Shown here: positions 16,229 through 24,567 of the stretch, piece after piece
Position numbering within the stretch: the first letter of the stretch is position 1
Layout of the letters: every line of letters starts with the position of its first letter
Notes under the pieces: generated by a model
The model's input: the letters and a program-made list of their open reading frames with translations, nothing else
Databases searched by the model: none
Told to the model about the DNA's origin: nothing
Origin: CAZKWG01 sp964615375
Lineage (GTDB): Bacteria > Myxococcota_A > UBA796 > CAZKWG01
Assembly (NCBI GenBank): GCA_964615375.1
Contig: CAZTOW010000009.1
Location: forward strand, 1 to 64,000
Direction: 5' to 3'
DNA: 64,000 nt
Translations under genes and position numbers: made by a program

Positions 16229-17296
16229 TCAGAGCCCCGCGCAGCTCTCCAGGTTCCACAGGGCCCCGCTCACCTCGCCGCTGATGGGATCCCCGTCCGA
16301 GCTGTCCTTGATCTCCGTGCCGATCCCCTCGGTCAGCTCCCAGAGGGCGACGGTGTCGCTGTCGGCCTCGGGCGTACCGTCGGGCTTGAAGTCCGCGGTG
16401 TAGCGCGCGACGCTGGAGACTCGAACCTGGCTGATGTACCCCTGCATGCTGTCGAACTCGGGCAGCCCGGTCCCCGAAGAGATGAACGCGCCGATGAAGG
16501 CCTCCCCGTCCCCGTCGGCGGCGTCGGTTCCGCCCACCGAGTAGACGTTCAGCACGCCGTCTACGTACAGCGTCACCCCTCCTGAGTCCGCCACCCAGGC
16601 CAGGTGCGTCCAGCCGTCGCTCTCGTTGATGACGCCGGATCCGGGGAACGCGACGGCCACCCCGTCGGTATTGGTGACGCTGATGTAGGGGATCCCGTCC
16701 CGCAGCTGGAACAGCTTGCTCTCGCGGCCACTGTTCACCTTGCCCAGGATGTTGTCCGTGCCCTCGGGCGCAGACTCCGTCACGTAGATCCAGAACTCGA
16801 CGGTCCAGTCCTCCCCGAACGCGAGCCAGGAGCCCTCGGAGTCCGAGGTCAGCGCGACGTGATCATCGGCGCCGTCGAACCACAGCACGCTCTGGTAGCC
16901 GTCATAGCCGTCGCAGTCGCTGTCGATCTCGTCACAGAAGTCCGCCGCGCCCGAGTAGATGCTCGCGTCCGAGTCGTCACAGTCGTCGCCGCCCTCGCAG
17001 CTCTCGCTCAGGTAGCCATCGTCGTCCTGATCGCAGTCCGGCGGGCTCGTGTCCGTGTCCGTGTCTGTATCGGTGTCCGTATCTGTATCGGTGTCCGTGT
17101 CCGTGTCCGTGTCCGTGTCCGTGTCGCCGCTGTGCCCGTCGGTGTCGGGGCGACCCGTCTCGCCCGTCTCGACAGGCTCCCCCGTCTCCCCCGAGTGCGG
17201 GATCAGGCCCAGCCGCTCCTCCCACTCCTTGTCCGTGATCAGCAGGCAGCCGGAGCAGGCGAGGGCGAGCGAGGCGAGGGCGAGGCGGTCACGCAT
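16229..17296 (-). CDS. Lipoprotein with (DT)n linker, MopE-like motif and LamG-like domain
   Basis: A 355-residue lipoprotein: signal peptide with lipobox ACSGC, a GET-rich segment, then a run of about 13 Asp-Thr pairs. Residues of about 86-130 contain a MopE-type calcium/Cys motif (CDQDDDGY, GGDDCDD, DFCDEIDSDCDG). From about residue 140 a concanavalin/LamG-like domain follows: WFDGADDHVAL, WTVEFWIYVTES, WTHLAWVADSGGVTLYVDGVL, GYISQVRVSSVARYTADF, VALWELTEG. Such proteins bind glycans at the surface. It lies 13 bp downstream of the kinase gene on the same strand. Confidence 0.85.
   Translation of the reverse strand: MRDRLALASLALACSGCLLITDKEWEERLGLIPHSGETGEPVETGETGRPDTDGHSGDTDTDTDTDTDTDTDTDTDTDTDTDTSPPDCDQDDDGYLSESCEGGDDCDDSDASIYSGAADFCDEIDSDCDGYDGYQSVLWFDGADDHVALTSDSEGSWLAFGEDWTVEFWIYVTESAPEGTDNILGKVNSGRESKLFQLRDGIPYISVTNTDGVAVAFPGSGVINESDGWTHLAWVADSGGVTLYVDGVLNVYSVGGTDAADGDGEAFIGAFISSGTGLPEFDSMQGYISQVRVSSVARYTADFKPDGTPEADSDTVALWELTEGIGTEIKDSSDGDPISGEVSGALWNLESCAGL
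17052..17129 (-). repeat. Hexanucleotide repeat encoding (DT)n
   Basis: About 13 copies of gtgtcc/gtgtct/gtatcg on the plus strand encode an uninterrupted Asp-Thr run. Synonymous third-base changes show selection for the dipeptide and not only recent slippage. Confidence 0.85.
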
Positions 17297-17308
17297 GGTA
17301 CTCTCTCT

Positions 17309-18760
17309 TCACTGGAGGCTGCAGTTGGCGAAGGCCGCCACGCAATTCAGGGTCCGATCGGCGCCGGCCTCCAGCGCGTAGGGGCCGAGCTCCAGCGGCT
17401 CCCGCCCGGCGAAGGTGACGGTGGCTGTGTACGTCCCCGCGGGCAGCTCTCCCGGCCGGTGGGTCCGCCCCCCTGCGCTCAAGAGCACACGCTCCGCGTC
17501 CCCCGTGACCCGGACCCGCGCAGTGGGCTCAGCCGGCGTGGGCGCGGCCGGCGTGGGCTCCTCCGTCTCTGCACGACCAATGGATCCATCTGGGGTGGAT
17601 GGGATGGTCCGCGATCCGCCGCGCGGCGTCCGGGGAGCGGGAGCGGCGGCCTCGACCGGGGCCGGGCTGCTCCGACGCACCGTCGTCACCACAACCGGCG
17701 AGGGCGCCTCGGTCGCGGGCGTCGCGGTCGCCTCCCCCTTGCGCGCCGGCTGCACCCCGTCCGCCGCCAGGGCCAGGAGCGCCCCCGCGCTGCCCACGAG
17801 GCCCAGCACGCCGATCGCCGCGAGGGCGGCCCATCGCTGCCGGCGAGGAGCGGAGGGGGCGGAGGGGACCCGGACCGGCGCGGGCGGCGGGGCGAGCGGT
17901 CGCCGGAGGTCGGAGCTCGCGACGTGCTCCCCCCCGCTCTCGCCGGAGAGCACCTTGCGCAGGGTCTCGCAGTCGGGGATCCGGCGCTCGCGATCGACCA
18001 CCAGGCAGCCGCGGATGGCCTCGGCGACCCGGGCGGGGATGGCGGGGTACAGCGCCTCGGGGGGCGTGTAGCGCCCGTCCCCGACCGCGGCGTAGAGGGC
18101 GATGACGTCCTCGTCCCAGAAGGGCGGGCGCCCCGTGTAGAGCTGGTAGAGGATGCAGCCGAGCGCCCAGATGTCGGCGCGCGGGTCCACGCTCTTCGCG
18201 TCCCGCATCTGCTCGGGCGCCATGTACTGGGGCGTCCCCATGGTCGTGCCGGTGCGGGTCCGGGCGTGCCCGCCCTCCTCGTCCACCAGGATCTTGGCGA
18301 GCCCGAAGTCGGTGACCTTGGGGATGATCACGCCGTCGGCGCTGTCCAGGAGCACGTTGCCCGGCTTCAAGTCACGGTGGACCAGCCCCGCCCGGTGAGC
18401 GCGCCAGACCCCGGCCAGCACGCCGCGGAAGACGTGCTCGCGCTCCTCGAGGCTCGGGTTCTGCTCGCAGAGCCAGGCGTCCAGCGTCGGGCCGTCCACC
18501 AGCTCCATGACGAGGCCGGGCTGGTCGCCGACGAAGATCACGTCGGTGACGGCGACGATGTTGGGGTGGCGCAGGGAGGCCTGCACCTGGCCCTCCAGCA
18601 CCAGCCGCTCGCGGATGCCCGCGCCGGACATCTTCAGCAGCTTGAGCGCGTGCTGGCTCTCCAGGGTCTGGTGGCGCACCCGATAGACGGCGGCCATCCC
18701 GCCCTCGCCGAGCATCGCCTCGACGACGAAGCGCCCCACCTCCTGACCGGGCTGGAGCAC
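17309..18760 (-). CDS. Hanks-type Ser/Thr protein kinase with one membrane helix
   Basis: A 483-residue kinase. Kinase domain at residues 9-270: glycine loop GEGGMAAVY, Lys40 in HALKLLK, catalytic HRDLKPGN (Asp130), DFGLAK (151-156), and activation segment GTTMGTPQYMAPEQ. A juxtamembrane Pro-rich stretch leads to one membrane helix (about residues 312-335, WAALAAIGVLGLVGSAGALLAL), then a Thr/Pro-rich linker and a C-terminal PEGA-like beta domain (GELPAGTYTATVTFAGREPLELG). It is transcribed with the secreted protein upstream (7-bp gap), a plausible signalling partner. Confidence 0.93.
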   Translation of the reverse strand: MLQPGQEVGRFVVEAMLGEGGMAAVYRVRHQTLESQHALKLLKMSGAGIRERLVLEGQVQASLRHPNIVAVTDVIFVGDQPGLVMELVDGPTLDAWLCEQNPSLEEREHVFRGVLAGVWRAHRAGLVHRDLKPGNVLLDSADGVIIPKVTDFGLAKILVDEEGGHARTRTGTTMGTPQYMAPEQMRDAKSVDPRADIWALGCILYQLYTGRPPFWDEDVIALYAAVGDGRYTPPEALYPAIPARVAEAIRGCLVVDRERRIPDCETLRKVLSGESGGEHVASSDLRRPLAPPPAPVRVPSAPSAPRRQRWAALAAIGVLGLVGSAGALLALAADGVQPARKGEATATPATEAPSPVVVTTVRRSSPAPVEAAAPAPRTPRGGSRTIPSTPDGSIGRAETEEPTPAAPTPAEPTARVRVTGDAERVLLSAGGRTHRPGELPAGTYTATVTFAGREPLELGPYALEAGADRTLNCVAAFANCSLQ

Positions 18761-18766
18761 GGCGAT

Positions 18767-19582
18767 CTACCAGGAGCCCACGAGCACGGCCCCCACGCCC
18801 GCGCCCAGCCCGACGGTCGCCAGGCCCAGGGAGCCGTAGACCAGGCCGTTCGTCTTCTTCCGCAGCGCGGCCAGATCGTCGGGGTCGACGATCGTGAGGT
18901 CGTTGAAGCGCTCCTCCGGGCCCGAGGCGGCCAGGTAGAGGCCGCCCGCCGCCGCCAGGCTGAGCCCGGAGACCACGGCGAGCTGCAGGCCGCGACGCGG
19001 TCCGGGCCGGATGGGGGTGGGCTCCACGGTAGAGACGGGCGCGGGCAGCGGGTAGGCGAAGATCGGCTCGCCCGGGTCCAGGTAGGCGCTGGCCTTGACC
19101 GCCCCGTCCGGCGCGACCAGCACCGCCACCGTGGGCCAGCTCGTGGGGCGCTCGGTCGCCACGCGCCCGTCCAGCTCCAGCCGACCCTGGGCAGGCTGCG
19201 GGAGGGGCTCGGGCGCGGGGGCGAGGGCCGCGGAGGCGTCGTAGAGCGTGCGCACCGGGTGGTTGGCCGGCAGGTTCGCCACGGCGTAGCGCCACTCCGG
19301 CTCGATGGCCCGCGCGGCGGCGAAGGCCCGCTTCGCCCCGCTCTCGTCGCCGTTGACGAAGTCCGAGAGGCCGCGGACGCGGTGCAGGCGCGCGGCCAGG
19401 GCGGGGGTGAGCGTGCCGCTCAGGCACTCGGCGTCGCTCAAAGCCTCCGTGGAGGCCGAATTGAACACGGGGGCGTCCATCTTGACGAAGGCCGCCTCCG
19501 CGCGCTCCAACGCGGCCGCCAGCGACGCGGCGTCGCTTGGGCAGGCCGCCCAGGCGTCCAGACTGAGGGCGAACAGGAGCAT
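18767..19582 (-). CDS. Exported protein with C-terminal membrane hairpin, kinase-linked
   Basis: A 271-residue protein with a short signal peptide (MLLFALSLDAWAAC), a helical TPR-like middle (LAAALERAEAAFVKMDAPVF … GAKRAFAAARAIEPEW), a proline-rich stretch with a small beta segment, and two hydrophobic helices near the C-terminus (about 200-222 and 247-268) around a short charged loop. Proteins of this layout are common beside myxobacterial Ser/Thr kinases. Its gene ends seven bases before the kinase ATG. No enzymatic motif is seen. Confidence 0.75.
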   Translation of the reverse strand: MLLFALSLDAWAACPSDAASLAAALERAEAAFVKMDAPVFNSASTEALSDAECLSGTLTPALAARLHRVRGLSDFVNGDESGAKRAFAAARAIEPEWRYAVANLPANHPVRTLYDASAALAPAPEPLPQPAQGRLELDGRVATERPTSWPTVAVLVAPDGAVKASAYLDPGEPIFAYPLPAPVSTVEPTPIRPGPRRGLQLAVVSGLSLAAAGGLYLAASGPEERFNDLTIVDPDDLAALRKKTNGLVYGSLGLATVGLGAGVGAVLVGSW

Positions 19583-19620
19583 GGGTTCATCTTAATCGTG
19601 CGATCGGCGGAGGGTCAATG

Positions 19621-19680
19621 GAGGGCGACCGCGCCCCACAGTAACAACGTGTAACAGCCATTCGTTACATGGTCGCCCTC
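19621..19680. repeat. 10-bp perfect inverted repeat enclosing GTAAC boxes
   Basis: gagggcgacc at 19621-19630 is exactly the reverse complement of ggtcgccctc at 19671-19680. The 40 bases between contain three GTAAC/GTTAC motifs. It lies between divergent genes, so it is more likely regulatory than a terminator. Confidence 0.6.
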
Positions 19681-19711
19681 GGTAACGGCCCGGTCGGAGC
19701 CGCTGTGTAAC
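19641..19711 (+). promoter_or_regulatory. Cluster of GTAAC boxes, probable binding sites of the AfsR-like regulator
   Basis: GTAAC occurs at 19641, 19651, 19682 and 19707, and GTTAC (inverse) at 19664. The first two form GTAACAACGTGTAACAG, a direct repeat at exactly one helical turn, as OmpR/PhoB-type winged helices prefer. The same GTAAC-N5-GTAACAG layout occurs once more in the window, beside the regulator's own start. A weak -10 (TAGAGT, 19750-19755) lies downstream. Confidence 0.6.
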
Positions 19712-19802
19712 GCCTGGTTTCAGCTCTCTGCAGGCGTCGGAGGGTCGAATAGAGTTGGACCGCGCTCGCCGCTCCTACATACCACGAACCACGGAGATGC
19801 AC

Positions 19803-20126
19803 ATGCTCAAGCTCTCGGCCTCCTTCGGCGCCCTCGCCCTCGCCTTCGGCTTCTTCGCGGTCTCCGAGCCCGACGCGCTCCTGGCGCCCGCCTCCGCCGA
19901 GCCGGTCACGGAGCCGGGTTGCATGGACGAGGAGGGCGCGGGCGAGGAGGGCGCGGACGCGGCGCCGATGTCCATCCAGAGCGACAACGACCTGTCGGCC
20001 ACGGTCTGGACCGACGCCTCCTGCAAGCAGGCCTGCCTGGACGCCGGCTGCAAGTCCTACCAGTACATCGGCCGACCCAGCGGCGGCGGGAGCTGCACCT
20101 GCAGCCATTGCTCCTGGAAGTACTGA
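19803..20126 (+). CDS. Small secreted Cys-rich protein
   Basis: A 107-residue protein. ATG 19803 was chosen over 19797 because the ACGGAG Shine-Dalgarno then has normal spacing. A signal peptide (residues 1 to about 31, ending PASAEP) precedes an acidic stretch (MDEEGAGEEGADAA), and then a compact domain with six Cys in the last 42 residues (ASCKQACLDAGCKSYQY and SCTCSHCSWKY), plus one in the linker. The spacing resembles small disulfide-bonded domains such as PAN/apple-like fragments, but I cannot name the family. The GTAAC boxes upstream suggest control by the regulator encoded next to it in convergent orientation. Confidence 0.75.
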   Translation: MLKLSASFGALALAFGFFAVSEPDALLAPASAEPVTEPGCMDEEGAGEEGADAAPMSIQSDNDLSATVWTDASCKQACLDAGCKSYQYIGRPSGGGSCTCSHCSWKY

Positions 20127-20132
20127 GCACGC

Positions 20133-23100
20133 TCACTGCACGAGCACGGGCTCCAGGGTCTGCCTCCGCGCGCCGACGAGCCCGCGGAGGCGCGCCGCCG
20201 CCAGCCGGAGCAGCGGGGGCGCGGGGGGCAGCGTGTAGAGCGAGAGCGCGTCCGTGTCGCCGCGCTGAAAACACAGCAGCGCGCTCTCCAGCGCCCCCTG
20301 ACCGGCGAAGGCGTGCCCGACGAGGCGCTCCTGCAGAGAGGCCAGCGCCTCCGGGTCCTCCCGCCCCAGGGCCTGGGCCATCGCCACGCGCAGGAGCGCG
20401 CTGATCGCGAGCTGCTCGTAGCGGAGCGCCGAGGGCTCCACCCCCGCCAGGCGCGCCCAGGCCTCGGGCACCTTGGCCGCGCTGAGCAGGGCCATGCCGT
20501 CGAGGAGCTGAAAAGACGCCTCCACCCGCCCGAGCTGGAGGTTGTGCGCGTTCACCATCCCCTCGTCGATCAGCTCGCGCGCCTCGTCCAGGCGGAGCTC
20601 CTCCAGGCAGAGCCCGGCGAGCCCGTGCTGCGCGCTCAACACCAGGCGGGGAAGGCTGGCCATCCGGCCCTCGGCGATGGCCGCCTCCCAGATCTCCGAC
20701 GCCTCGGTGTTCCGGCCGACGCCGTGCAGCGCCGCCGCCAGCGCCGAGGTCGCCATGCTGACGTAGGGGCGCGCCCCCGCGGCCCGCCCCTCCTGGAGCA
20801 GTCGCGCCGCGTCGGCGGCGGCCGAGGCGTAGCGGCCCAGCAGAAGATCCAGCACGACGCGCTGGTAGGACCAGCTCCGCCGCGACTCCGCGATCGGCCG
20901 CGTCGCCACGATCAACCCGAGCTGATCGGAGGCCACCAGCGCCGACTCGACGTCCCCGGCGAGCTCGTGGGCCGTGCTGACCAGGAGCCAGGTGGCGGCG
21001 CTGGCGTTCAGGTCGCCCGCGGCGTTGAGCAGCCGCGCCGCGCGGGTCAGCCGGCGGCGGGCGGCGGCCTGGCGCGAGGCGTCGGTGGCCTGAAGACAGA
21101 CGATGAAGGCCGCCTCACACTCGGCGAGCGCGGCCAGCTCGGGCAGGTCTCCGGCCGCCCGCGCCAGCTCGTCCACCACCGCCTGCGCGTCCTGGATGCG
21201 CCCCCGGCGGCGCAGAGAGCTGGCCAGCATCCGCAGCGCGCTGCAGCGCTCCGCCCGCGCGCCTTCCGCCGCGTAGAGCCGCTGAGACTCGGCCAGATCC
21301 TGCTCGGCGGGCTCGGTCTCTCCCGCGAGCAGGCGCGCGTGCCCCCGCCCGTACAAGGCTCGGGCGCGCGGGAGCCCGGACTCGGGGAGCCGCGGCAGGG
21401 TCTCCATCCAGAGTTGTAGTCGCTGCGCCAGCGTCCCCGAGATCGCCCAGACCGCGTCCAGCGCCCGCCCCACCGTGACCAGCTCGTCCGGGGGACCCGC
21501 GAGCATCCGCTCCCAGGCCGCGCGCAGGTCAGGCTCCTCCAGGCCGAGCTGGCCCGCCGCCGCCAGCGCGCCCTCGCCCTTCAGATCCACGTAGAGCTGC
21601 TCCGCCAGCACGCGCATCCGGTCGGCGTGTCGCGCCTTCGCCGCGGCCACGATCCCGGGCTCCCCCTCCTCCAGGGCGAAGGCGCGAACCGTCCGCAGCA
21701 TGCGGAAGCGCCCCTGGCCCGGCAGGTGCTGGAGCAGCGATCGATCGACCAGATCGGCCAGCAGGCGGGGCGTGTACGCGGCCCCCGAAGAGAGGATCTG
21801 CTCGGCAGAGCTCAGGTTGAAGCTGCCGACAAAGACGGCGAGCTCCGAGAGCCCCCGCCGCGCCTCCGGCTCCAGCAGCCCCCAGGACCAGCGCAGCGCC
21901 CCGCGGAGGGTCGCGCTGCGGGCGTCCCCGCGCGCCGGCCCCTCCACCAGCAGGTCGAGGAGCCCGCCGATCCGCGAGCGCAGCTCCTGTGGGCTCAGCG
22001 CGCGGGCCCGCGCCGCCGCCAGCTCCAGCGCCAGCGGGAGGCGATCCAGCAGCTCGACCAGCTCGTCCAGCGCCCCGGAGGTCAGCTCCGCGCCCAGCCC
22101 GCCCGCCGCCTGCGCGCGGTCCAGGAAGAGCGCGCGGGCGTCCTCCAGCGGGAGCGGGGAGACCTCGCGCAGGAATTCCCCGCGAAGCCCCGGCCGCGCC
22201 CGGGAGCACAGGACGATCTTGAGCCTCGGCGCGGCCCCCAGGAGCGCCTCCACCACGCCCTCCAGCGCGCCCAGCAGGTGCTCCACCGGGTCCAGCAGCA
22301 GGAGCTCCACCCCGCGCGCGTCCAGCGCCTCCCCCAGGGTCTGGAGCGCCGCCGCCTCGCCCACCCCGGGCAGCGCGATCCCCAGCACCGACGAGATCGC
22401 GCCCAGGATCTCCAGCCGCCCGCGGGCCTCCCCCAGCTCGCAGAGCGCGGCGCGATCGGGCGCGCGCCGGGCCAGCTCCCGCGCCAGCCGGGTCTTCCCC
22501 ACGCCCGGAGGCCCGACCAGCGAGACGATCCGCCGTCCGCCGAGCAGCAGCCGATCCAGCTCCTCCAGATCCGCCGCCCGCCCGAAGAGCGGCGTGACCT
22601 CCACCACCGCCGGGAGGCGGGCCACGGGCGTGCTCCCCGGCAGGAAGCGGTAGCCGTCGCCGCGGCAGGCCTGGATGTGGTCGGGGTTGGCCGGATCCGC
22701 CTCGATCTTGCGCCGCAGGCGAAAGATCGCCATGTCCACCGCCCGGGTGGGCACGCTCTTCTGGAAGCCCCACACCCCGCGCAGCAGCTCCTCGCGCGTC
22801 ACATCCTGGCCGGGTCGCGCCGACAACCAGGCCAGCAACCTCGCCTCCTGCGTGGTGAGCGACAGCGCCTCCCCGTCGCGCCGGATCACGCGCCGCGCCA
22901 GATCCACCTCGCAGGCCCGGAGCTGCAGCACCGAGCTCCCCCGCGAGGCCAGCGCCGTGGACACCGCCTCCTCCAGGAAGGCCGGCGCGGTCAGCACCAC
23001 CGGGGCGATGGAGCGCGTCTCCGGGTCGCGCGGCGCCTCGGCCAGCGCGACGACGACGGTCCGATCGAGCCCGTCCGCCCGCCACCGGACCAGCCGAGCC

Positions 23101-23267
23101 CGCGCCTCCGCCCAGTCGAGCCCGACCAGGACGAGCAGATCCGCATGGGAGCGGGTCTGCTGGTCCGGGTCCGGGTCAGCCACGACCGCGGCGACGGAGC
23201 CGAGCCTCTTCCTGAGCGTCGCGATCTCCCGATCCGGCCGCGGACCTGCCACGAGGACGAAAGACAC
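20133..23267 (-). CDS. AfsR-like transcriptional regulator: winged helix, NB-ARC ATPase, TPR
   Basis: A 1044-residue regulator. Residues 1-110 form a degenerate receiver-like alpha/beta domain; 115-211 is an OmpR-type winged helix (LTTQEARLLAWLSARPGQDVTREELL … RAVDMAIFRLRRKIEADP … GDGYRFLP). Residues from about 228 are a STAND/NB-ARC ATPase with FGRAADLEEL and Walker A GPPGVGKT (252-259), followed by a LELAAARARAL-type helical segment. The C-terminal 450 residues are TPR-like helices. Such proteins integrate a ligand or protein signal with ATP-driven assembly and activate nearby promoters. GTAAC direct repeats lie in the two regions flanking this gene, including its own promoter region. Confidence 0.88.
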   Translation of the reverse strand: MSFVLVAGPRPDREIATLRKRLGSVAAVVADPDPDQQTRSHADLLVLVGLDWAEARARLVRWRADGLDRTVVVALAEAPRDPETRSIAPVVLTAPAFLEEAVSTALASRGSSVLQLRACEVDLARRVIRRDGEALSLTTQEARLLAWLSARPGQDVTREELLRGVWGFQKSVPTRAVDMAIFRLRRKIEADPANPDHIQACRGDGYRFLPGSTPVARLPAVVEVTPLFGRAADLEELDRLLLGGRRIVSLVGPPGVGKTRLARELARRAPDRAALCELGEARGRLEILGAISSVLGIALPGVGEAAALQTLGEALDARGVELLLLDPVEHLLGALEGVVEALLGAAPRLKIVLCSRARPGLRGEFLREVSPLPLEDARALFLDRAQAAGGLGAELTSGALDELVELLDRLPLALELAAARARALSPQELRSRIGGLLDLLVEGPARGDARSATLRGALRWSWGLLEPEARRGLSELAVFVGSFNLSSAEQILSSGAAYTPRLLADLVDRSLLQHLPGQGRFRMLRTVRAFALEEGEPGIVAAAKARHADRMRVLAEQLYVDLKGEGALAAAGQLGLEEPDLRAAWERMLAGPPDELVTVGRALDAVWAISGTLAQRLQLWMETLPRLPESGLPRARALYGRGHARLLAGETEPAEQDLAESQRLYAAEGARAERCSALRMLASSLRRRGRIQDAQAVVDELARAAGDLPELAALAECEAAFIVCLQATDASRQAAARRRLTRAARLLNAAGDLNASAATWLLVSTAHELAGDVESALVASDQLGLIVATRPIAESRRSWSYQRVVLDLLLGRYASAAADAARLLQEGRAAGARPYVSMATSALAAALHGVGRNTEASEIWEAAIAEGRMASLPRLVLSAQHGLAGLCLEELRLDEARELIDEGMVNAHNLQLGRVEASFQLLDGMALLSAAKVPEAWARLAGVEPSALRYEQLAISALLRVAMAQALGREDPEALASLQERLVGHAFAGQGALESALLCFQRGDTDALSLYTLPPAPPLLRLAAARLRGLVGARRQTLEPVLVQ

Positions 23268-23364
23268 CTCTGCCTCCCCTGTTCAGACCTACCACCGTCG
23301 GCGCCCCTCCCACCAACAGGAATTGTGCCGCGCGCCGCGCGACCGCTATGCGTCCTGGTGAGCT

Positions 23365-23429
23365 GTTACCGACCGTTACAGGAGCTTCGCCCACGGGCAC
23401 CCGAGGGCGTCCCCCCGTCGGACTATACT
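23365..23429. promoter_or_regulatory. GTTAC direct repeat and -10 box between the regulator and the lysozyme-like gene
   Basis: CTGTTACCGACCGTTACAG (centred near 23372) carries GTTAC at 23365 and 23375. Its reverse complement reads GTAAC-GGTCG-GTAACAG, the same pattern and spacing as at 19641. A TATACT -10 box at 23424-23429 serves the plus-strand gene and has no good -35, as expected for an activator-dependent promoter with the activator centred about 64 bases before the start. The box is also about 100 bp upstream of the regulator's own ATG. Confidence 0.6.
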
Positions 23430-23451
23430 CGAAGCTCAGGAGGAGCAGGCC

Positions 23452-24564
23452 ATGGGGCTGGGATTCCAGGCGCCCGATCAGCAGACGGCTCAGGCGGTGG
23501 AGGTCGCGCCGGTGGCGCCACGGGTGGCGCCGGCCCAGGAATTTGGGAGCAACCAGGATCGGCTGGCCAGCCTCGGCCTCGCCGCGGGCCCCCAGGCTGG
23601 GCCCGCTCCCCTGAGCGCGCCGCCCAGCCTCGACCGCGCCTCCGTCATGCGCTCGCTCGGCCGCGGCAAGAACGGCGACGACGTCAAGGCGCTCCAGCGC
23701 TTCCTCGGGCTCGAGGGCGACGCCGCCGACGGCGACTACGGCAAGGGCACGGCCGCGAAGGTCGCGGAGTGGCAGGCGAAGAACGGCATCGACCCCACCG
23801 GGAGCGTCGGGCCGCGCACCATCGCCGCCATGCGCGGCGACCCCTACATCTACGGCTACTCGATGTCGCACGACCCCCAGAAGTTCGTGCCGAAGTACCC
23901 GATGACCGCCTATCACGAGTCCGGGATCTACCGGAAGAACGCCGACCCTTACGCGGTCGGCGCGATCACGCGGCCGTCCAAGGAGGACGACGCCGGCGGA
24001 AAGACGTATGGCCCATACCAGTTCGAGTCCTACCACTACCCGGACGGCACGAAGGACGAGAAGAACGCCCCCAGCAGCACGCTCCAGCGCTTCGTGAACT
24101 GGAAGGACAACCCCTACGCCGCGAAGCTCAGCGACGTCATCAAGAAGAACGGAATCGCCAGCGCCGAGTTCGACAAGCTCTGGGGCGAGCTGTCCAGCGG
24201 CGAGAACAAGCTCTTCGGCGAGGCCCAGGAGCGCTTCCTGGAGCACGACGTGGCCGAGCGGGTAAAAGCCCTGATGGACACGGCCGGCGCGTCGGAGGAG
24301 GCGCGCAAGGACCCGCGGCTCATGGACCTGATGATGGGCACGGTCAACCAGTACGGCGGGCTGGCCAGGGGCCACATCGGCGCCGCCGCCGCTGCGCAGA
24401 CCAACGCGAAGCGCAGCTTCAGCGCCGACGAGCTGGCCCTGGCCATCCAGGACAGCAAGGCCGCCAACGTCGAGGGCAACTTCCGCCGCTCCCCCGACGC
24501 CTGGGAGGGCATCCGCTCCCGAATCGCCGACGAGCGCGCCGTCTTCGAGCCGAAGAAGAAGTAG
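23452..24564 (+). CDS. Peptidoglycan-binding protein with lysozyme-like C-terminal domain
   Basis: A 370-residue protein with no signal peptide and a strong Shine-Dalgarno (aggaggag). After a disordered N-terminus (to about residue 60), a PG_binding_1 domain follows (GKNGDDVKALQRFLGL … DGDYGKGTAAKVAEWQAKNGIDPTGSVGPRTIAAM). The remainder has YHESGIYR, GKTYGPYQFESYHYPDG, RFVNWKDNPYA, FGEAQERFLEHD and MDLMMGTVNQYGG, which looks like a lysozyme/chitosanase-type fold with a possible catalytic Glu in HESG. The lack of a signal peptide fits an effector exported by another system or released by lysis. Likely controlled by the divergent AfsR-like regulator. Confidence 0.75.
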   Translation: MGLGFQAPDQQTAQAVEVAPVAPRVAPAQEFGSNQDRLASLGLAAGPQAGPAPLSAPPSLDRASVMRSLGRGKNGDDVKALQRFLGLEGDAADGDYGKGTAAKVAEWQAKNGIDPTGSVGPRTIAAMRGDPYIYGYSMSHDPQKFVPKYPMTAYHESGIYRKNADPYAVGAITRPSKEDDAGGKTYGPYQFESYHYPDGTKDEKNAPSSTLQRFVNWKDNPYAAKLSDVIKKNGIASAEFDKLWGELSSGENKLFGEAQERFLEHDVAERVKALMDTAGASEEARKDPRLMDLMMGTVNQYGGLARGHIGAAAAAQTNAKRSFSADELALAIQDSKAANVEGNFRRSPDAWEGIRSRIADERAVFEPKKK

Positions 24565-24567
24565 GGC

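Noticed and set aside
16604..19654. Plus-strand frame of 1016 codons
   Set aside because: Antisense to the LamG-like lipoprotein, the Ser/Thr kinase and its partner, all of which are convincing; product is Arg/Ala/Gly-rich shadow.
23281..23451. Riboswitch or small RNA between the regulator and the lysozyme-like gene
   Set aside because: Apart from the GTTAC direct repeat and the -10 box I see no conserved fold or long stem.
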